Source: Gemmatimonadota bacterium
GTDB lineage: Bacteria; Gemmatimonadota; Gemmatimonadetes; Gemmatimonadales; GWC2-71-9
Direction of reading: 5' to 3'
DNA: 64,000 nucleotides
Assembly (NCBI GenBank): GCA_003222085.1
Contig: QHUK01000005.1
Span: forward strand, 1-64,000
Positions within the stretch are counted from its first letter, which is position 1; every line of letters starts with the position of its first letter. Made by a program: the position numbers and the translations under genes. Shown here one piece after another: positions 10,130 to 18,961 of the stretch. The notes beneath the pieces are model-generated. The model saw only the letters and a list, made by a program, of their open reading frames with translations. It had not been told where the DNA came from and did not search any database.

Positions 10130-10260
10130 TCGGAAAGAAAAAAAGCCGGCCGCGTGGGTGTCCCCACTCAGCCGGTTTCGCGATTTGCTCCCCCCGGGGC
10201 ATTGGCGAGCCGCACGACATCGCGCCCCGGGGATCACAGCACCTGAGTCGGTTGCAATAT
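10130..10260 (-). promoter_or_regulatory. Candidate riboswitch / structured leader upstream of the csgG-like gene
   Basis: Minus-strand leader with CCCCGGGGC...GCCCCGGGG hairpin, ACTCAG/CTGAGT long-range pairing, and an overlapping GC-rich terminator hairpin followed by a T7 tract. Confidence 0.5.
10137..10178 (-). terminator. Intrinsic terminator hairpin in the csgG leader
   Basis: Minus strand: ACCGGCTGAGTGGG-GACA-CCCACGCGGCCGGCT followed by TTTTTTTC. Confidence 0.6.
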
Positions 10261-10603
10261 GCACCCCGGACGGGGGCCCGCTAGCCCACCCTATGGCGTC
10301 TCGCTCACTAGCTCTTCCGTTGTCGCGGTCGCACGGGCGCTTCCCACGTGATGCTCTTGCAGCTTCAGGGGTTGCGATCGCGGAACCACCGCCGCTGGAG
10401 CGGGCGTGGGATCGTATATCGTCTATGATCGTTGCGCGAGTCCGCGGAAACTCCGTCAGGCGTTTCCAGGTTATCCGAACGGAGCACGGTCCAGCGGGCG
10501 GCGGATCCCTACCACCTCGCTCCTCATGTCAACCCGGCGTCTCGGCACCTTGGCGTCTACTGCTCACTACCCGGCTATCACCTCCATCCCTATTTTCGCT
10601 GAG

Positions 10604-10676
10604 GGGGCGGTAGCTCAGTTGGGAGAGCACCTGGTTTGCAACCAGGGGGTCGTGGGTTCGAATCCCATCCGCTCCA
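10604..10676 (+). tRNA. tRNA-Ala (anticodon TGC)
   Basis: GGGGCGGTAGCTCAGTTGGGAGAGCACCTGGTTTGCAACCAGGGGGTCGTGGGTTCGAATCCCATCCGCTCCA; complete cloverleaf, TTTGCAA anticodon loop, GGTTCGAATCC T-arm. Confidence 0.97.
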
Positions 10677-10692
10677 TTCAACTTCCGACTCC

Positions 10693-11460
10693 ATGTCCCC
10701 CGCTCACTGGCTCCCCTTTCTCACCGAGCTCGCTGATCGCGCTGACGAGCTCGCGCTGCGGTGGTTTCGTGCTGCCGGCCTCCGCGTCGCTGACAAGGCG
10801 GATCGCAGCCCCGTCACCGAAGCGGACCAGGCGATCGAGGCGATGGCCCGGAAGCTGGTGCACGAGCACCACCCGCAACTCGGCGTGCTGGGCGAGGAAG
10901 AGGGGGAAGCGGTGGGAACCGCCCCGACGCGGCTCATCATCGATCCGATCGACGGCACCCGAAACTTCGTGCGGGGCATTCCGGTGTTCGCGACGCTTGT
11001 GGCGATCGAGACCGGCGGCGAGGTGGTGGCGGGCGTCGCGAGCGCACCGGCCTTGCGGGCCCGCTGGCACGCGGCGCGCGGCAGCGGCGCGTTCCGCGGC
11101 GGGCAGCGGATCCGGGTGTCGCGCGTCGAGTCGCTCGAGCGCGCGATGCTGTTCCATGGCAACCTCGGGCCTGGCGAGGCGGGGCCGCCGTCCGGGCTTG
11201 ACGGACTCATCGACCGGGTCGAGCGCACGCGGGGTTTCGGCGACTTTTATCAGCACATGCTGGTGGCGGAAGGGGCGGGGGAGATCGCCGTCGATCCCGT
11301 GATGCACCCCTGGGATATCGCGGCCCTGCAGGTGATCGTCGAGGAGGCCGGGGGGAGGGCCACGAGTCTTGGTGGCGAGCGCTCCATCTACGCCACCAGC
11401 CTCGTGACTTCCAATGGCCTGCTCCAAGACGCGATATTGCAGGCTCTCAGACCCTCATGA
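10693..11460 (+). CDS. Inositol monophosphatase family protein / histidinol-phosphatase (HisN-like)
   Basis: GEEEG, IIDPIDGTRNFVRGIPVFA and PWDIAALQVIVEEAGG motifs. Confidence 0.88.
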   Translation: MSPAHWLPFLTELADRADELALRWFRAAGLRVADKADRSPVTEADQAIEAMARKLVHEHHPQLGVLGEEEGEAVGTAPTRLIIDPIDGTRNFVRGIPVFATLVAIETGGEVVAGVASAPALRARWHAARGSGAFRGGQRIRVSRVESLERAMLFHGNLGPGEAGPPSGLDGLIDRVERTRGFGDFYQHMLVAEGAGEIAVDPVMHPWDIAALQVIVEEAGGRATSLGGERSIYATSLVTSNGLLQDAILQALRPS

Positions 11461-11711
11461 TCGCCGATCCGTCCGACCTCGACCCGCTGGACGACGAGGA
11501 CTTTCCCCTCGGCGACGGGACCACCGAGACCGAAGTGGTCGTCGTCTGTCCCCATTGCGGCGAGGCGAACGAGCTCGCCCTCGACCCGGGCGGGGGCTCG
11601 CTCCAGGAGTACGTGGAAGATTGCCAGGTGTGCTGCCGCCCGTGGCGCGTGACGGTCCGCTATGGCCCCGACGGCAGCGCCGACGTGTTCACGGAGCCGC
11701 TCGACGGTTGA
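11457..11711 (+). CDS. CPXCG motif-containing cysteine-rich protein
   Basis: VVCPHCGEANELALDPGGGSLQEYVEDCQVCCRPW. Confidence 0.85.
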   Translation: MIADPSDLDPLDDEDFPLGDGTTETEVVVVCPHCGEANELALDPGGGSLQEYVEDCQVCCRPWRVTVRYGPDGSADVFTEPLDG

Positions 11712-11713
11712 AT

Positions 11714-12367
11714 CTATTTTCTCGCCGCCTCGTACCGCTTGGCCACTTCGGCCCAGTTGACGACGTTCCACCACGCCGCGACGTAGTCCGGCCGCCGGTT
11801 CTGATACTTGAGGTAGTAGGCGTGCTCCCACACGTCGAGCCCGAGCACCGGAATCTTCCCGTCCATGAGAGGGCTGTCCTGGTTCGCCGTGCTCAAGACC
11901 TCGAGCTTGGCGCTCGCGACAGCGAGCCACGCCCAGCCGCTCCCGAACCGGCCGGTGGCGGCGGCGGACAGTTGCTCCTTGAACGCGACGAAGCCGCCGA
12001 ACGCCTTCTTGATCGCGTCGGCCAGCGCGCCGCTCGGCTCGCCGCCCCCGCCCTTGCCGGCCGGCGCCATGATCGTCCAGAACAGCGAGTGGTTGTGGTG
12101 GCCGCCGCCGTTGTTGCGCACCGTCGTACGGATGTCTTCCGGAACGCTGTTGATTCCGCGGAGCAGCTCTTCGAGGGACTTCTGATACAGCTCGGGATGC
12201 TTGTCCAGCGCCGCGTTGAGGTTGTTCACGTAGGCCTGATGGTGCTTGCCGTGGTGAATCTGCATCGTTTGGGCGTCGATGTGTGGCTCGAGGGCGCCGA
12301 AGTCATACGGCAGTTGAGGCAGCGAGTGCTTGGTGAGGCGCTGGGTGGGTGCGGTGGTGCCGGACAT
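11714..12367 (-). CDS. Fe/Mn superoxide dismutase
   Basis: [54 protein letters not shown]. Confidence 0.96.
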   Translation of the reverse strand: MSGTTAPTQRLTKHSLPQLPYDFGALEPHIDAQTMQIHHGKHHQAYVNNLNAALDKHPELYQKSLEELLRGINSVPEDIRTTVRNNGGGHHNHSLFWTIMAPAGKGGGGEPSGALADAIKKAFGGFVAFKEQLSAAATGRFGSGWAWLAVASAKLEVLSTANQDSPLMDGKIPVLGLDVWEHAYYLKYQNRRPDYVAAWWNVVNWAEVAKRYEAARK

Positions 12368-12512
12368 GGTTGTCTCCTCGTTGGGTGTCTTCCCGTTCCA
12401 GTCAACCCGCGACCCGGGACGAAGGTTCCCGCTTGATTCCAATTGAAGCGCCGATATCTTCCCGAACCGGCAGGTCACGTCTCCGTCGCGGTCCCTTACT
12501 GGGAGGCGCACG

Positions 12513-13223
12513 ATGGCGCTGTTCTCCGACGCGGGAATCCAGTTTCTGTTCCGCTGGATTCATTTCCTCTCCGGCATCACCTGGATCGGTCTCCTCTACT
12601 ACTTCAACTTCGTTCAAGGGCCGTTCATGGCGGAGGCGGACGCCGCGACCAAGAGCGGCGCGACGCAAAAGCTCGTGCCGCGCGCGCTGTGGTGGTTCCG
12701 TTGGAGCGCGGCCCTCACGTTCCTGTCCGGTGTGGTCGTCCTGGCTCTGCGGCGCGCCAGCTGGAGCGATCCCTGGGGTCTCACCATCCTCACCGGTGCG
12801 GCGTTCGGCACGGTGATGCTCGCCAACGTCTGGCGCGTGATCTGGCCGAATCAGCGAATTGTGATCGCCAACGCCGTCGCCACCGCGGGCGGTGGCCAGG
12901 CAAATCCCGCGGCGGCCGGCGCGGCGCGGCGGGCGTTCCTCGCCTCCCGCACCAACGTCGTGCTCTCGTTCCCGATGCTGTTCTTCATGGGCGCGGCGTC
13001 CCATTTCACGCTCCCTGCAGGCGGGCACCGGGGCCTCTGGGCCGTGGTGCTGCTCGTGATCATCGCGCTGCTCGAGATCAATGCGCTGGTGGGTACGACG
13101 GGGCCGGCCAAGAAGCCGATCGAGACCGTCCGCGGGGTGATCGTGACCGGATTCGTGACGGCGGCGCTCGTGTATCTCATCGCTCAAGCCGTGTTGAGCC
13201 CGTCCGCCGGGCGCATGATGTGA
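12513..13223 (+). CDS. Urate hydroxylase PuuD-like membrane protein
   Basis: [27 protein letters not shown]; multiple TM segments. Confidence 0.7.
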   Translation: MALFSDAGIQFLFRWIHFLSGITWIGLLYYFNFVQGPFMAEADAATKSGATQKLVPRALWWFRWSAALTFLSGVVVLALRRASWSDPWGLTILTGAAFGTVMLANVWRVIWPNQRIVIANAVATAGGGQANPAAAGAARRAFLASRTNVVLSFPMLFFMGAASHFTLPAGGHRGLWAVVLLVIIALLEINALVGTTGPAKKPIETVRGVIVTGFVTAALVYLIAQAVLSPSAGRMM

Positions 13224-13256
13224 CGGCCGCGGCCGCGGCGCTCTGAGCGGCCCCCA

Positions 13257-13961
13257 ATGCGACGCGCGGCGCTCATCGGTGTAGTGCTCGCGACCGGGTG
13301 CGCGCCGACGCCGTTCGTGCCACCGCCACCCTCGCCGCAGCGCGTCTACGGCGTGAGCGAAGTGGACGAGCGGCCCGAAATCGTGATGATGCCGCCGCTC
13401 CCGTATCCCGCCGGAGGGGGCGACGGCGTGATCGTCATACGCGTGGTGATCGACAGCGCGGGGAACCCCGAGCCGGCGACGGCGGTCATCGAGCAGGGGA
13501 CCGATTCGCTGCTCGTCGCAGCCGCCCGGGCGCTCGTGGCGAGCACCCTGTTCCGGCCGGGCCGGGTGCGAGGGCGGGTTGTGCAAACGCTGGTCGAAGT
13601 GCCCGTGGAGTTCTCCGCCGCGTCGATGCCCCCCGTGACCCTGCACATCGCCGGCGACGTGTACCGCGAGGCGGAGGTGCGGGAGCGACCGCACCGGACT
13701 TCGGGTCCGGCGCTCGCGTACCCCGCGCCCTTGCTCCTCTCCCGGACCAGCGGGCGGGTCATCGTCGAGGCCGTGATCGACACGACCGGCCGCGTTGAAG
13801 ACGGCACGGTGCGCGTGATCGAGAGCAGCGACGCGCGGTTCAATCAGGCGGCCAAGGACTACATCCGGGCGGCGCGCTTTACCCCGGGGCGGTTCGCGGG
13901 GCGCCCGGTGCGTGTGCGGTTCGAGATGCCGGTCGAGTTCAAGCCCCCGACGCGGAACTAG
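13257..13961 (+). CDS. Putative lipoprotein with two TonB C-terminal-like domains
   Basis: LIGVVLATGCAP lipobox; two repeats VIRVVIDSAGNPEPATAVIEQ...FRPGRVRGRVV and VEAVIDTTGRVEDGTVRVIES...FTPGRFAGRPV. Confidence 0.75.
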   Translation: MRRAALIGVVLATGCAPTPFVPPPPSPQRVYGVSEVDERPEIVMMPPLPYPAGGGDGVIVIRVVIDSAGNPEPATAVIEQGTDSLLVAAARALVASTLFRPGRVRGRVVQTLVEVPVEFSAASMPPVTLHIAGDVYREAEVRERPHRTSGPALAYPAPLLLSRTSGRVIVEAVIDTTGRVEDGTVRVIESSDARFNQAAKDYIRAARFTPGRFAGRPVRVRFEMPVEFKPPTRN

Positions 13962-13967
13962 CCCTCC

Positions 13968-15038
13968 GTGGCGTCGGTCACCCTCCGCCGCCTCGCCAAG
14001 CGGTACGATCCCCACGGCCGGCCGGCGCTCGAGGAGCTGTCGCTCGCCGTGAACGACGGCGAGTTCTTCGTCCTGCTCGGGCCCTCGGGCTGCGGCAAGA
14101 CCACGGCGCTCCGCTGCATCGCCGGGCTCGACGAGCCCAGCGCCGGGGAAGTCTTGATCGGCGAGCGCGACGTCACCCGTCTTGACCCCGCCGCGCGCGA
14201 CGTCGCGATGGTGTTCCAGACGCACGCGCTGTACCCGCATCTCACCGTGCGGCGCAACATCGCCTTCGGACTCGAAGTGCGGCGCGTGCCGGCCGCCGAA
14301 ATCGCCCGTCGGGTGCAGCAGGCCGCCGACCGGCTGGGGCTCGGCACGCTGCTCGACCGCCGGCCGGGGGAGCTCTCGGGCGGCGAGCGCCAGCGAGTGG
14401 CGCTGGGTCGCGCCCTGGTGCGCGAACCCCAGGTCTTCCTGCTCGACGAGCCGTTGTCGCACCTCGAGCCCACGCTGCGCGCCGAGCTACGGGCCGAGCT
14501 GCTCGAGCTGCACCGCGCCCTCCATACGACCGTCGTGTACGTGACCCACGATCAGATCGAGGCCATGACCATGGGCCAGCGGATCGCGGTCCTCGAGAGG
14601 GGGCGGCTCCGCCAGGTGGGCACGCCCGCCGAGCTGTACGGGCGCCCGGCCGACGTCTTCGTCGCGCGCTTCATCGGGAGCCCGGGCATGAACATCCTCC
14701 GCGGCAGGGGACGAGGGACGGGGGATGATGGAGGGGTGGTGGACTGCGGCGCCTTTTCCATTCCCGTGTCCCTCGAGCGCTACGAAGGCGAGATCTACCT
14801 CGGCGTGCGGCCCGAGCACGTGAGTCTCGTCGCCCCCGATCAGGGCATCGGAGCAGCCGACGTCCGCGGCGTCGAGCCACTCGGTCCAGACACGCTCGTG
14901 CGATTGGACGGGGGCGGCGAGCCGCTCGTGGCCCGCTTGCATGGCATCCCGGACCTCCGTCCCGGCGACCGGGTGGGCGTGAAGCTCGACCGCCGGCAGC
15001 TGCACCTGTTCGACGCGGCGGGAGCGCGGCTCGGGTGA
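13968..15038 (+). CDS. Sugar ABC transporter ATP-binding protein (MalK/UgpC-type)
   Basis: GPSGCGKTTALRCIAGLDEPSAG, LSGGERQRVALGRALVREPQVFLLDEPLSHLEPTLR, C-terminal TOBE-like region. Confidence 0.93.
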   Translation: MASVTLRRLAKRYDPHGRPALEELSLAVNDGEFFVLLGPSGCGKTTALRCIAGLDEPSAGEVLIGERDVTRLDPAARDVAMVFQTHALYPHLTVRRNIAFGLEVRRVPAAEIARRVQQAADRLGLGTLLDRRPGELSGGERQRVALGRALVREPQVFLLDEPLSHLEPTLRAELRAELLELHRALHTTVVYVTHDQIEAMTMGQRIAVLERGRLRQVGTPAELYGRPADVFVARFIGSPGMNILRGRGRGTGDDGGVVDCGAFSIPVSLERYEGEIYLGVRPEHVSLVAPDQGIGAADVRGVEPLGPDTLVRLDGGGEPLVARLHGIPDLRPGDRVGVKLDRRQLHLFDAAGARLG

Positions 15039-16318
15039 GCCGCATGCTGGCTTGCTCTCTCGCGTGCTCGCTTGCCTGCTGGGGGTGCGGCGCAGCCCCG
15101 GGCCCGGGGGTCGAGCTCCTCCACCGGGCCGACGACGCTGCCGCACGGCTCGAAGACCTGCTGCTCACACCCTATCGCGCCCGGCACCCGGGGCTGCAGG
15201 TGGTGCAGCACAACGTCGCGCTCTCTCAGGCGGAGTATCGCCGCCTCCTGCTCACGGCGACGGCGGACGATGCCCTCCCCGATGTGTTCCAGCTGGACGA
15301 CGTGGACGTCCCCGCGCTGGTGGACCGAGGGGAAGCCCTCGATCTCGCACCCTACCTCTCCCGCGTCGGTGTCGACCTCGCCCGCTACAACCCGGAGGTC
15401 CTCGCGGTCTTCCGTCGCGGTGCGGCGCTGTACGCCCTCCCCCGGGGCTACACGCCGGTGATGGTCGCATACAATCGGGACCTGTTGGACCGCGCGGCGG
15501 TCGCGTATCCGCCCGACGACTGGACGTGGGACGACTTCCTGCGGATGGCGCAGCAGCTCACACGCGACCGCGATGGCGACGGCCGGGTCGACCAGTGGGG
15601 CGTCGCCTTCGACCGGCGGCCCGCGTTCTGGCTGTCGTGGATCTGGGCAGGGGGCGGCGACGTGTTGTGTGCCGACGGCCGACGCGCCTCGGGGTGCCTC
15701 GATGCGCCCGCCACGATCGCGGCGCTCCGCTGGTACCGGGACCTGGTGACGCGCTGGGGCGTCGCACCGCCCCCTCATGACCAGGGCACCGCGGGCGTGG
15801 AGATCGCCCGGCTGTTCGCCGCCGGCCGCGTAGCGTTCATGACCGTGGGCCACGACGCGGTTCGCGAGCTCCGAGCCGCGGTCGCGGCGGGCCGGCTGCG
15901 CGTGGGATTCGCGCCCATCCCGCATCGCGCCGGGGTCCCGCCCGCTACCGTGCTGTGGGCGTGGGGATATGCGGTTCCCGCGCGGGCGCTGCGGCGTCGG
16001 GCTGCGGTCGAGCTCGCGGCGGATCTCACCGACTCGCTGCCCGATGCCGCGCGCGGCGATGCGGGGCTCGAGCTGCCGGCGGTGACGACGGCCGCGCAGG
16101 ACGTGGCGTCGGCCGACACGCTCGGCTGGGAGGCGGCGTTCCTGCGCGCGGCCGCGCACGGTCGGCCGGCGTGGGCGGCGCGCGTCGCTCAGTGGCGTGA
16201 GGTGGAGGCCGAGCTCGCCGCCCTGATGGACCGCGTCACCGTGGGCGGCGCTGATCCTCCGCGGGCGGCGCGCGCCGCCGCACGCGAGCTCGACCGGCTC
16301 CTCGGAACCACGCGATGA
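15035..16318 (+). CDS. Extracellular sugar-binding protein (ABC family 1)
   Basis: Signal peptide plus Cys; VAYNRDLLDRAAVAYPPDDWTWDDFLRMAQQLTRD. Confidence 0.87.
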   Translation: MSRMLACSLACSLACWGCGAAPGPGVELLHRADDAAARLEDLLLTPYRARHPGLQVVQHNVALSQAEYRRLLLTATADDALPDVFQLDDVDVPALVDRGEALDLAPYLSRVGVDLARYNPEVLAVFRRGAALYALPRGYTPVMVAYNRDLLDRAAVAYPPDDWTWDDFLRMAQQLTRDRDGDGRVDQWGVAFDRRPAFWLSWIWAGGGDVLCADGRRASGCLDAPATIAALRWYRDLVTRWGVAPPPHDQGTAGVEIARLFAAGRVAFMTVGHDAVRELRAAVAAGRLRVGFAPIPHRAGVPPATVLWAWGYAVPARALRRRAAVELAADLTDSLPDAARGDAGLELPAVTTAAQDVASADTLGWEAAFLRAAAHGRPAWAARVAQWREVEAELAALMDRVTVGGADPPRAARAAARELDRLLGTTR

Positions 16319-18147
16319 CTGCGTTCACACGGTGGCGTGCGGGGGCGCTCGTGGCGATGGCCGCCGGCGCCCTCCTACCGCTCGGCCTCGCGCAGCGGGT
16401 GCGGGGCCGCTATGAGCGCGCCCTCGCCGCGCGCGAGGCGACGGCCGCGGCCGGGTACCTCACGATCGTAACGCCCCTCGCCCGGGGCGGCACCGGGTAC
16501 GATCTCCCGCAGCTCCTCATCCGGGCCCGGGCGCTGGAGGAGTTGCCGGGGTTCTCCGGCCGGTTCGAGATCTATCACGCCACCGCCCCCCTGGTGCGCG
16601 CGACCGCGCCTCCCCTGGCCGCGGCGACGCTGCAGCGATTGCGTCGCGAGGTCGCCGTTCGCTGGACCGGCGAGGCGGCGCTCGCGCCGCTGCTCGATCG
16701 CGAGGGGTGGGACGTCGTCGGTGCGGTCGCGGCCCGGCCCGCCGCGGGAATCTGGCCCCTCTCGCCGTGGTCGCTCGGTGCGCTGCTGCTCCTGCTCGTG
16801 GCCGGGACGCAAACCGTGGGCGCGATCGGCAAGCCCCGCGACGTGTGGCGCCAGACCGTCAGGCCGTACGGCCTCGTGGCGGTGCTGTTCGGCGTCGCGG
16901 TGTTCGCCGACCTGCGCGGCGCCGCGGGGGACGCGACCGATCGCTGGTTGTACGACACGCGGCTCCTGATGCAGGAAGCCGCGGCGCGCAGCCCCGAGAT
17001 TCGCAGCGCACCCGCGGGTCTCTCGCCCCTCGCCCGGGGCGCCGAAATCGTGCCGGGGGACTCGAGCCCCTCGACCGCATGGCGCCGCGCCGCCGGCGGT
17101 GTTCTGAAAGCCGCCGTGGCCGTGCGTCTCGCACCGGGGCGCTGGGTGGAGCTGCGGACGCCGCCCGCGGAGGCCGGCACCGACGTTTGGCTGCCGGTCA
17201 TGCTCGGCCTGGCCGCGCTCGGCCCGCTGGGCGCGCTGCTCGCCGCCTGGAGCACCGGGACCGCGCCCCGGCCGCGGCGCGAAACGGTGGCCGCCTGGGG
17301 GTTCCTCGCGCCGTCGGTGCTCCACCTCGCCGCGTTCTCCTTCGTCCCGCTGCTCGTGGTGCTGTACGTCTCGGTGCACCACTGGAGTCCGATCGAGCCG
17401 ACCCGAGCCTTCGTTGCGCTCGCGAACTACGGCCACGTGGTCCGTGATCCCGTGGTGTGGTCGGCGCTCGGCCGCACACTGCTCTACGCCCTCTACGTGC
17501 CGGTGTCGATGGCGCTCGCGCTCGGCCTGGCGGTCATGATCGGTGGACGACGCCGGTCCGGTGCGGCGATGTCCGTGCTGCGCGCGCTGTTCCTGTTGCC
17601 GTACGCCTCCTCAGTGGTGGCGGTCGCGCTCGTGTGGCAGTGGATGTACCACCCCGATTTCGGGCTGATCAATCAGCTGCTCACGCGGGCACGTCTCGGG
17701 CCGGTGAACTGGCTCGGGGATCCCAGAACGGCCCTCGGCGCGGTGATGCTCGTGTCCGTGTGGATGCAGCTGGGGTACCAGCTGACCGTTTTCCTCGCCG
17801 GGCTCCGAGCCATCCCCCAGCCATACCTGGACGCCGCCCGCGTGGACGGGGCGAGTGCCTGGCAGCGCTTCTGGCGGGTGACGTTCCCGCTGCTCTCGCC
17901 CGTGACGCTGTTCGTCCTGGTGACCGGGATCATCGGCGCGTTCCAGGTGTTCGCGCTCGTCATGGTGTTGACGGGCGGGGGCCCGCTCGGCGCGACGGAC
18001 GTGATCGTGTCTCGGATCTACCGGATCGGCTGGGAGCTGCTGCAGTTCGGCGATGCGAGCGCACTCGCCCTGCTGCTCGTCGCGGTGCTCTTTGGGGCGA
18101 CGTGGGCCCAGCTCAAGCTGCTCGATGGGCGAGTGGAGCATGCGTAA
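16315..18147 (+). CDS. Sugar ABC permease (MalF-type) with about 320-aa N-terminal extension
   Basis: C-terminal half LHLAAFSFVPLLVVLYVSVHHWSPIEPTRAFVALANYGHVVRDPVVWSALGRTLLY...DAARVDGASAWQRFWRVTFPLLSPV (EAA-type loop). Confidence 0.85.
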   Translation: MTAFTRWRAGALVAMAAGALLPLGLAQRVRGRYERALAAREATAAAGYLTIVTPLARGGTGYDLPQLLIRARALEELPGFSGRFEIYHATAPLVRATAPPLAAATLQRLRREVAVRWTGEAALAPLLDREGWDVVGAVAARPAAGIWPLSPWSLGALLLLLVAGTQTVGAIGKPRDVWRQTVRPYGLVAVLFGVAVFADLRGAAGDATDRWLYDTRLLMQEAAARSPEIRSAPAGLSPLARGAEIVPGDSSPSTAWRRAAGGVLKAAVAVRLAPGRWVELRTPPAEAGTDVWLPVMLGLAALGPLGALLAAWSTGTAPRPRRETVAAWGFLAPSVLHLAAFSFVPLLVVLYVSVHHWSPIEPTRAFVALANYGHVVRDPVVWSALGRTLLYALYVPVSMALALGLAVMIGGRRRSGAAMSVLRALFLLPYASSVVAVALVWQWMYHPDFGLINQLLTRARLGPVNWLGDPRTALGAVMLVSVWMQLGYQLTVFLAGLRAIPQPYLDAARVDGASAWQRFWRVTFPLLSPVTLFVLVTGIIGAFQVFALVMVLTGGGPLGATDVIVSRIYRIGWELLQFGDASALALLLVAVLFGATWAQLKLLDGRVEHA

Positions 18148-18961
18148 GCCCGATGGGAGCCGGGGGAGCCGCGGGAGCTGGGGCGCGTGGCTCACGTACG
18201 CCCTCGCGCTGCCGCTCGCGATCCTCATGATCGCCCCTTTCCTCTATATGGTGGTGAGCGCGCTCATGAGCGAGCCGGACTCGCTGCGCCACCCGGTCCC
18301 CGACAACTTCACCGGGGCCCTCGTAGCGCTGCCGTTCGGGCGCTTCCTGTTGAACAGTCTGATCTTCTCGCTCGCGGTGGTCGCGGGGCAGGTGCTGACG
18401 AGCGCGACCGCGGCGTACGCATTCGCGCGGCTCCGTTTCCCTGGCCGCGACCGTTTGTTCCTCGCGTATCTGTGTGCGCTGATGGCTCCGGCGATTGTGC
18501 TCGTGATCCCGCGGTTTCTCCTCATCGACGCATTCGGATGGGTGGACAGCTACCAGGGCCTGATCTCGACCGAGCTGGTGTCGGTCAGCGGGATATTTCT
18601 CCTGCGCCAGTTCTTCCGCACGATTCCGCGCGACCTGGAGGACGCCGCGCGACTCGAAGGTGCGGGAGAGTGGACGATCTTCTGGCGCGTGATCGTGCCG
18701 CTGGCGCGGCCCGCCCTGGCGACGCTCGCCGTGCTCGCGTTCGCCGATCAGTGGAGGAGCTTTATGTGGCCGCTCGTAGCCACCCGCTCGAGCGGGATGC
18801 AGCCGCTCGAGGTCGGCATCGCGAACCTCGAGGGGGTGTACCATGTGAGCTGGTCGTACCAGATGGCGGCAGCGGTGGCGGCCGTGATCCCGCTGATGGT
18901 GCTCTACTTCGTGGCGCACAGGTACTTCATTCGCGGCATTGAGCAAACAGCACGCGTCTAG
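18140..18961 (+). CDS. Carbohydrate ABC permease (MalG-type)
   Basis: LEDAARLEGAGEWTIFWRVIVPLARPALATLAVLAF EAA loop; TM pattern. Confidence 0.9.
   Translation: MRKPDGSRGSRGSWGAWLTYALALPLAILMIAPFLYMVVSALMSEPDSLRHPVPDNFTGALVALPFGRFLLNSLIFSLAVVAGQVLTSATAAYAFARLRFPGRDRLFLAYLCALMAPAIVLVIPRFLLIDAFGWVDSYQGLISTELVSVSGIFLLRQFFRTIPRDLEDAARLEGAGEWTIFWRVIVPLARPALATLAVLAFADQWRSFMWPLVATRSSGMQPLEVGIANLEGVYHVSWSYQMAAAVAAVIPLMVLYFVAHRYFIRGIEQTARV

Noticed and set aside
10604-10676. tRNA-Ala as an integration site for a mobile island
   Set aside because: No integrase and no visible direct repeat of the tRNA 3' end in the window; downstream genes are housekeeping-like
12402-14462. 686-aa minus-strand ORF
   Set aside because: Spans antisense to PuuD-like, TonB-like and MalK genes; composition typical of GC-rich shadow frames
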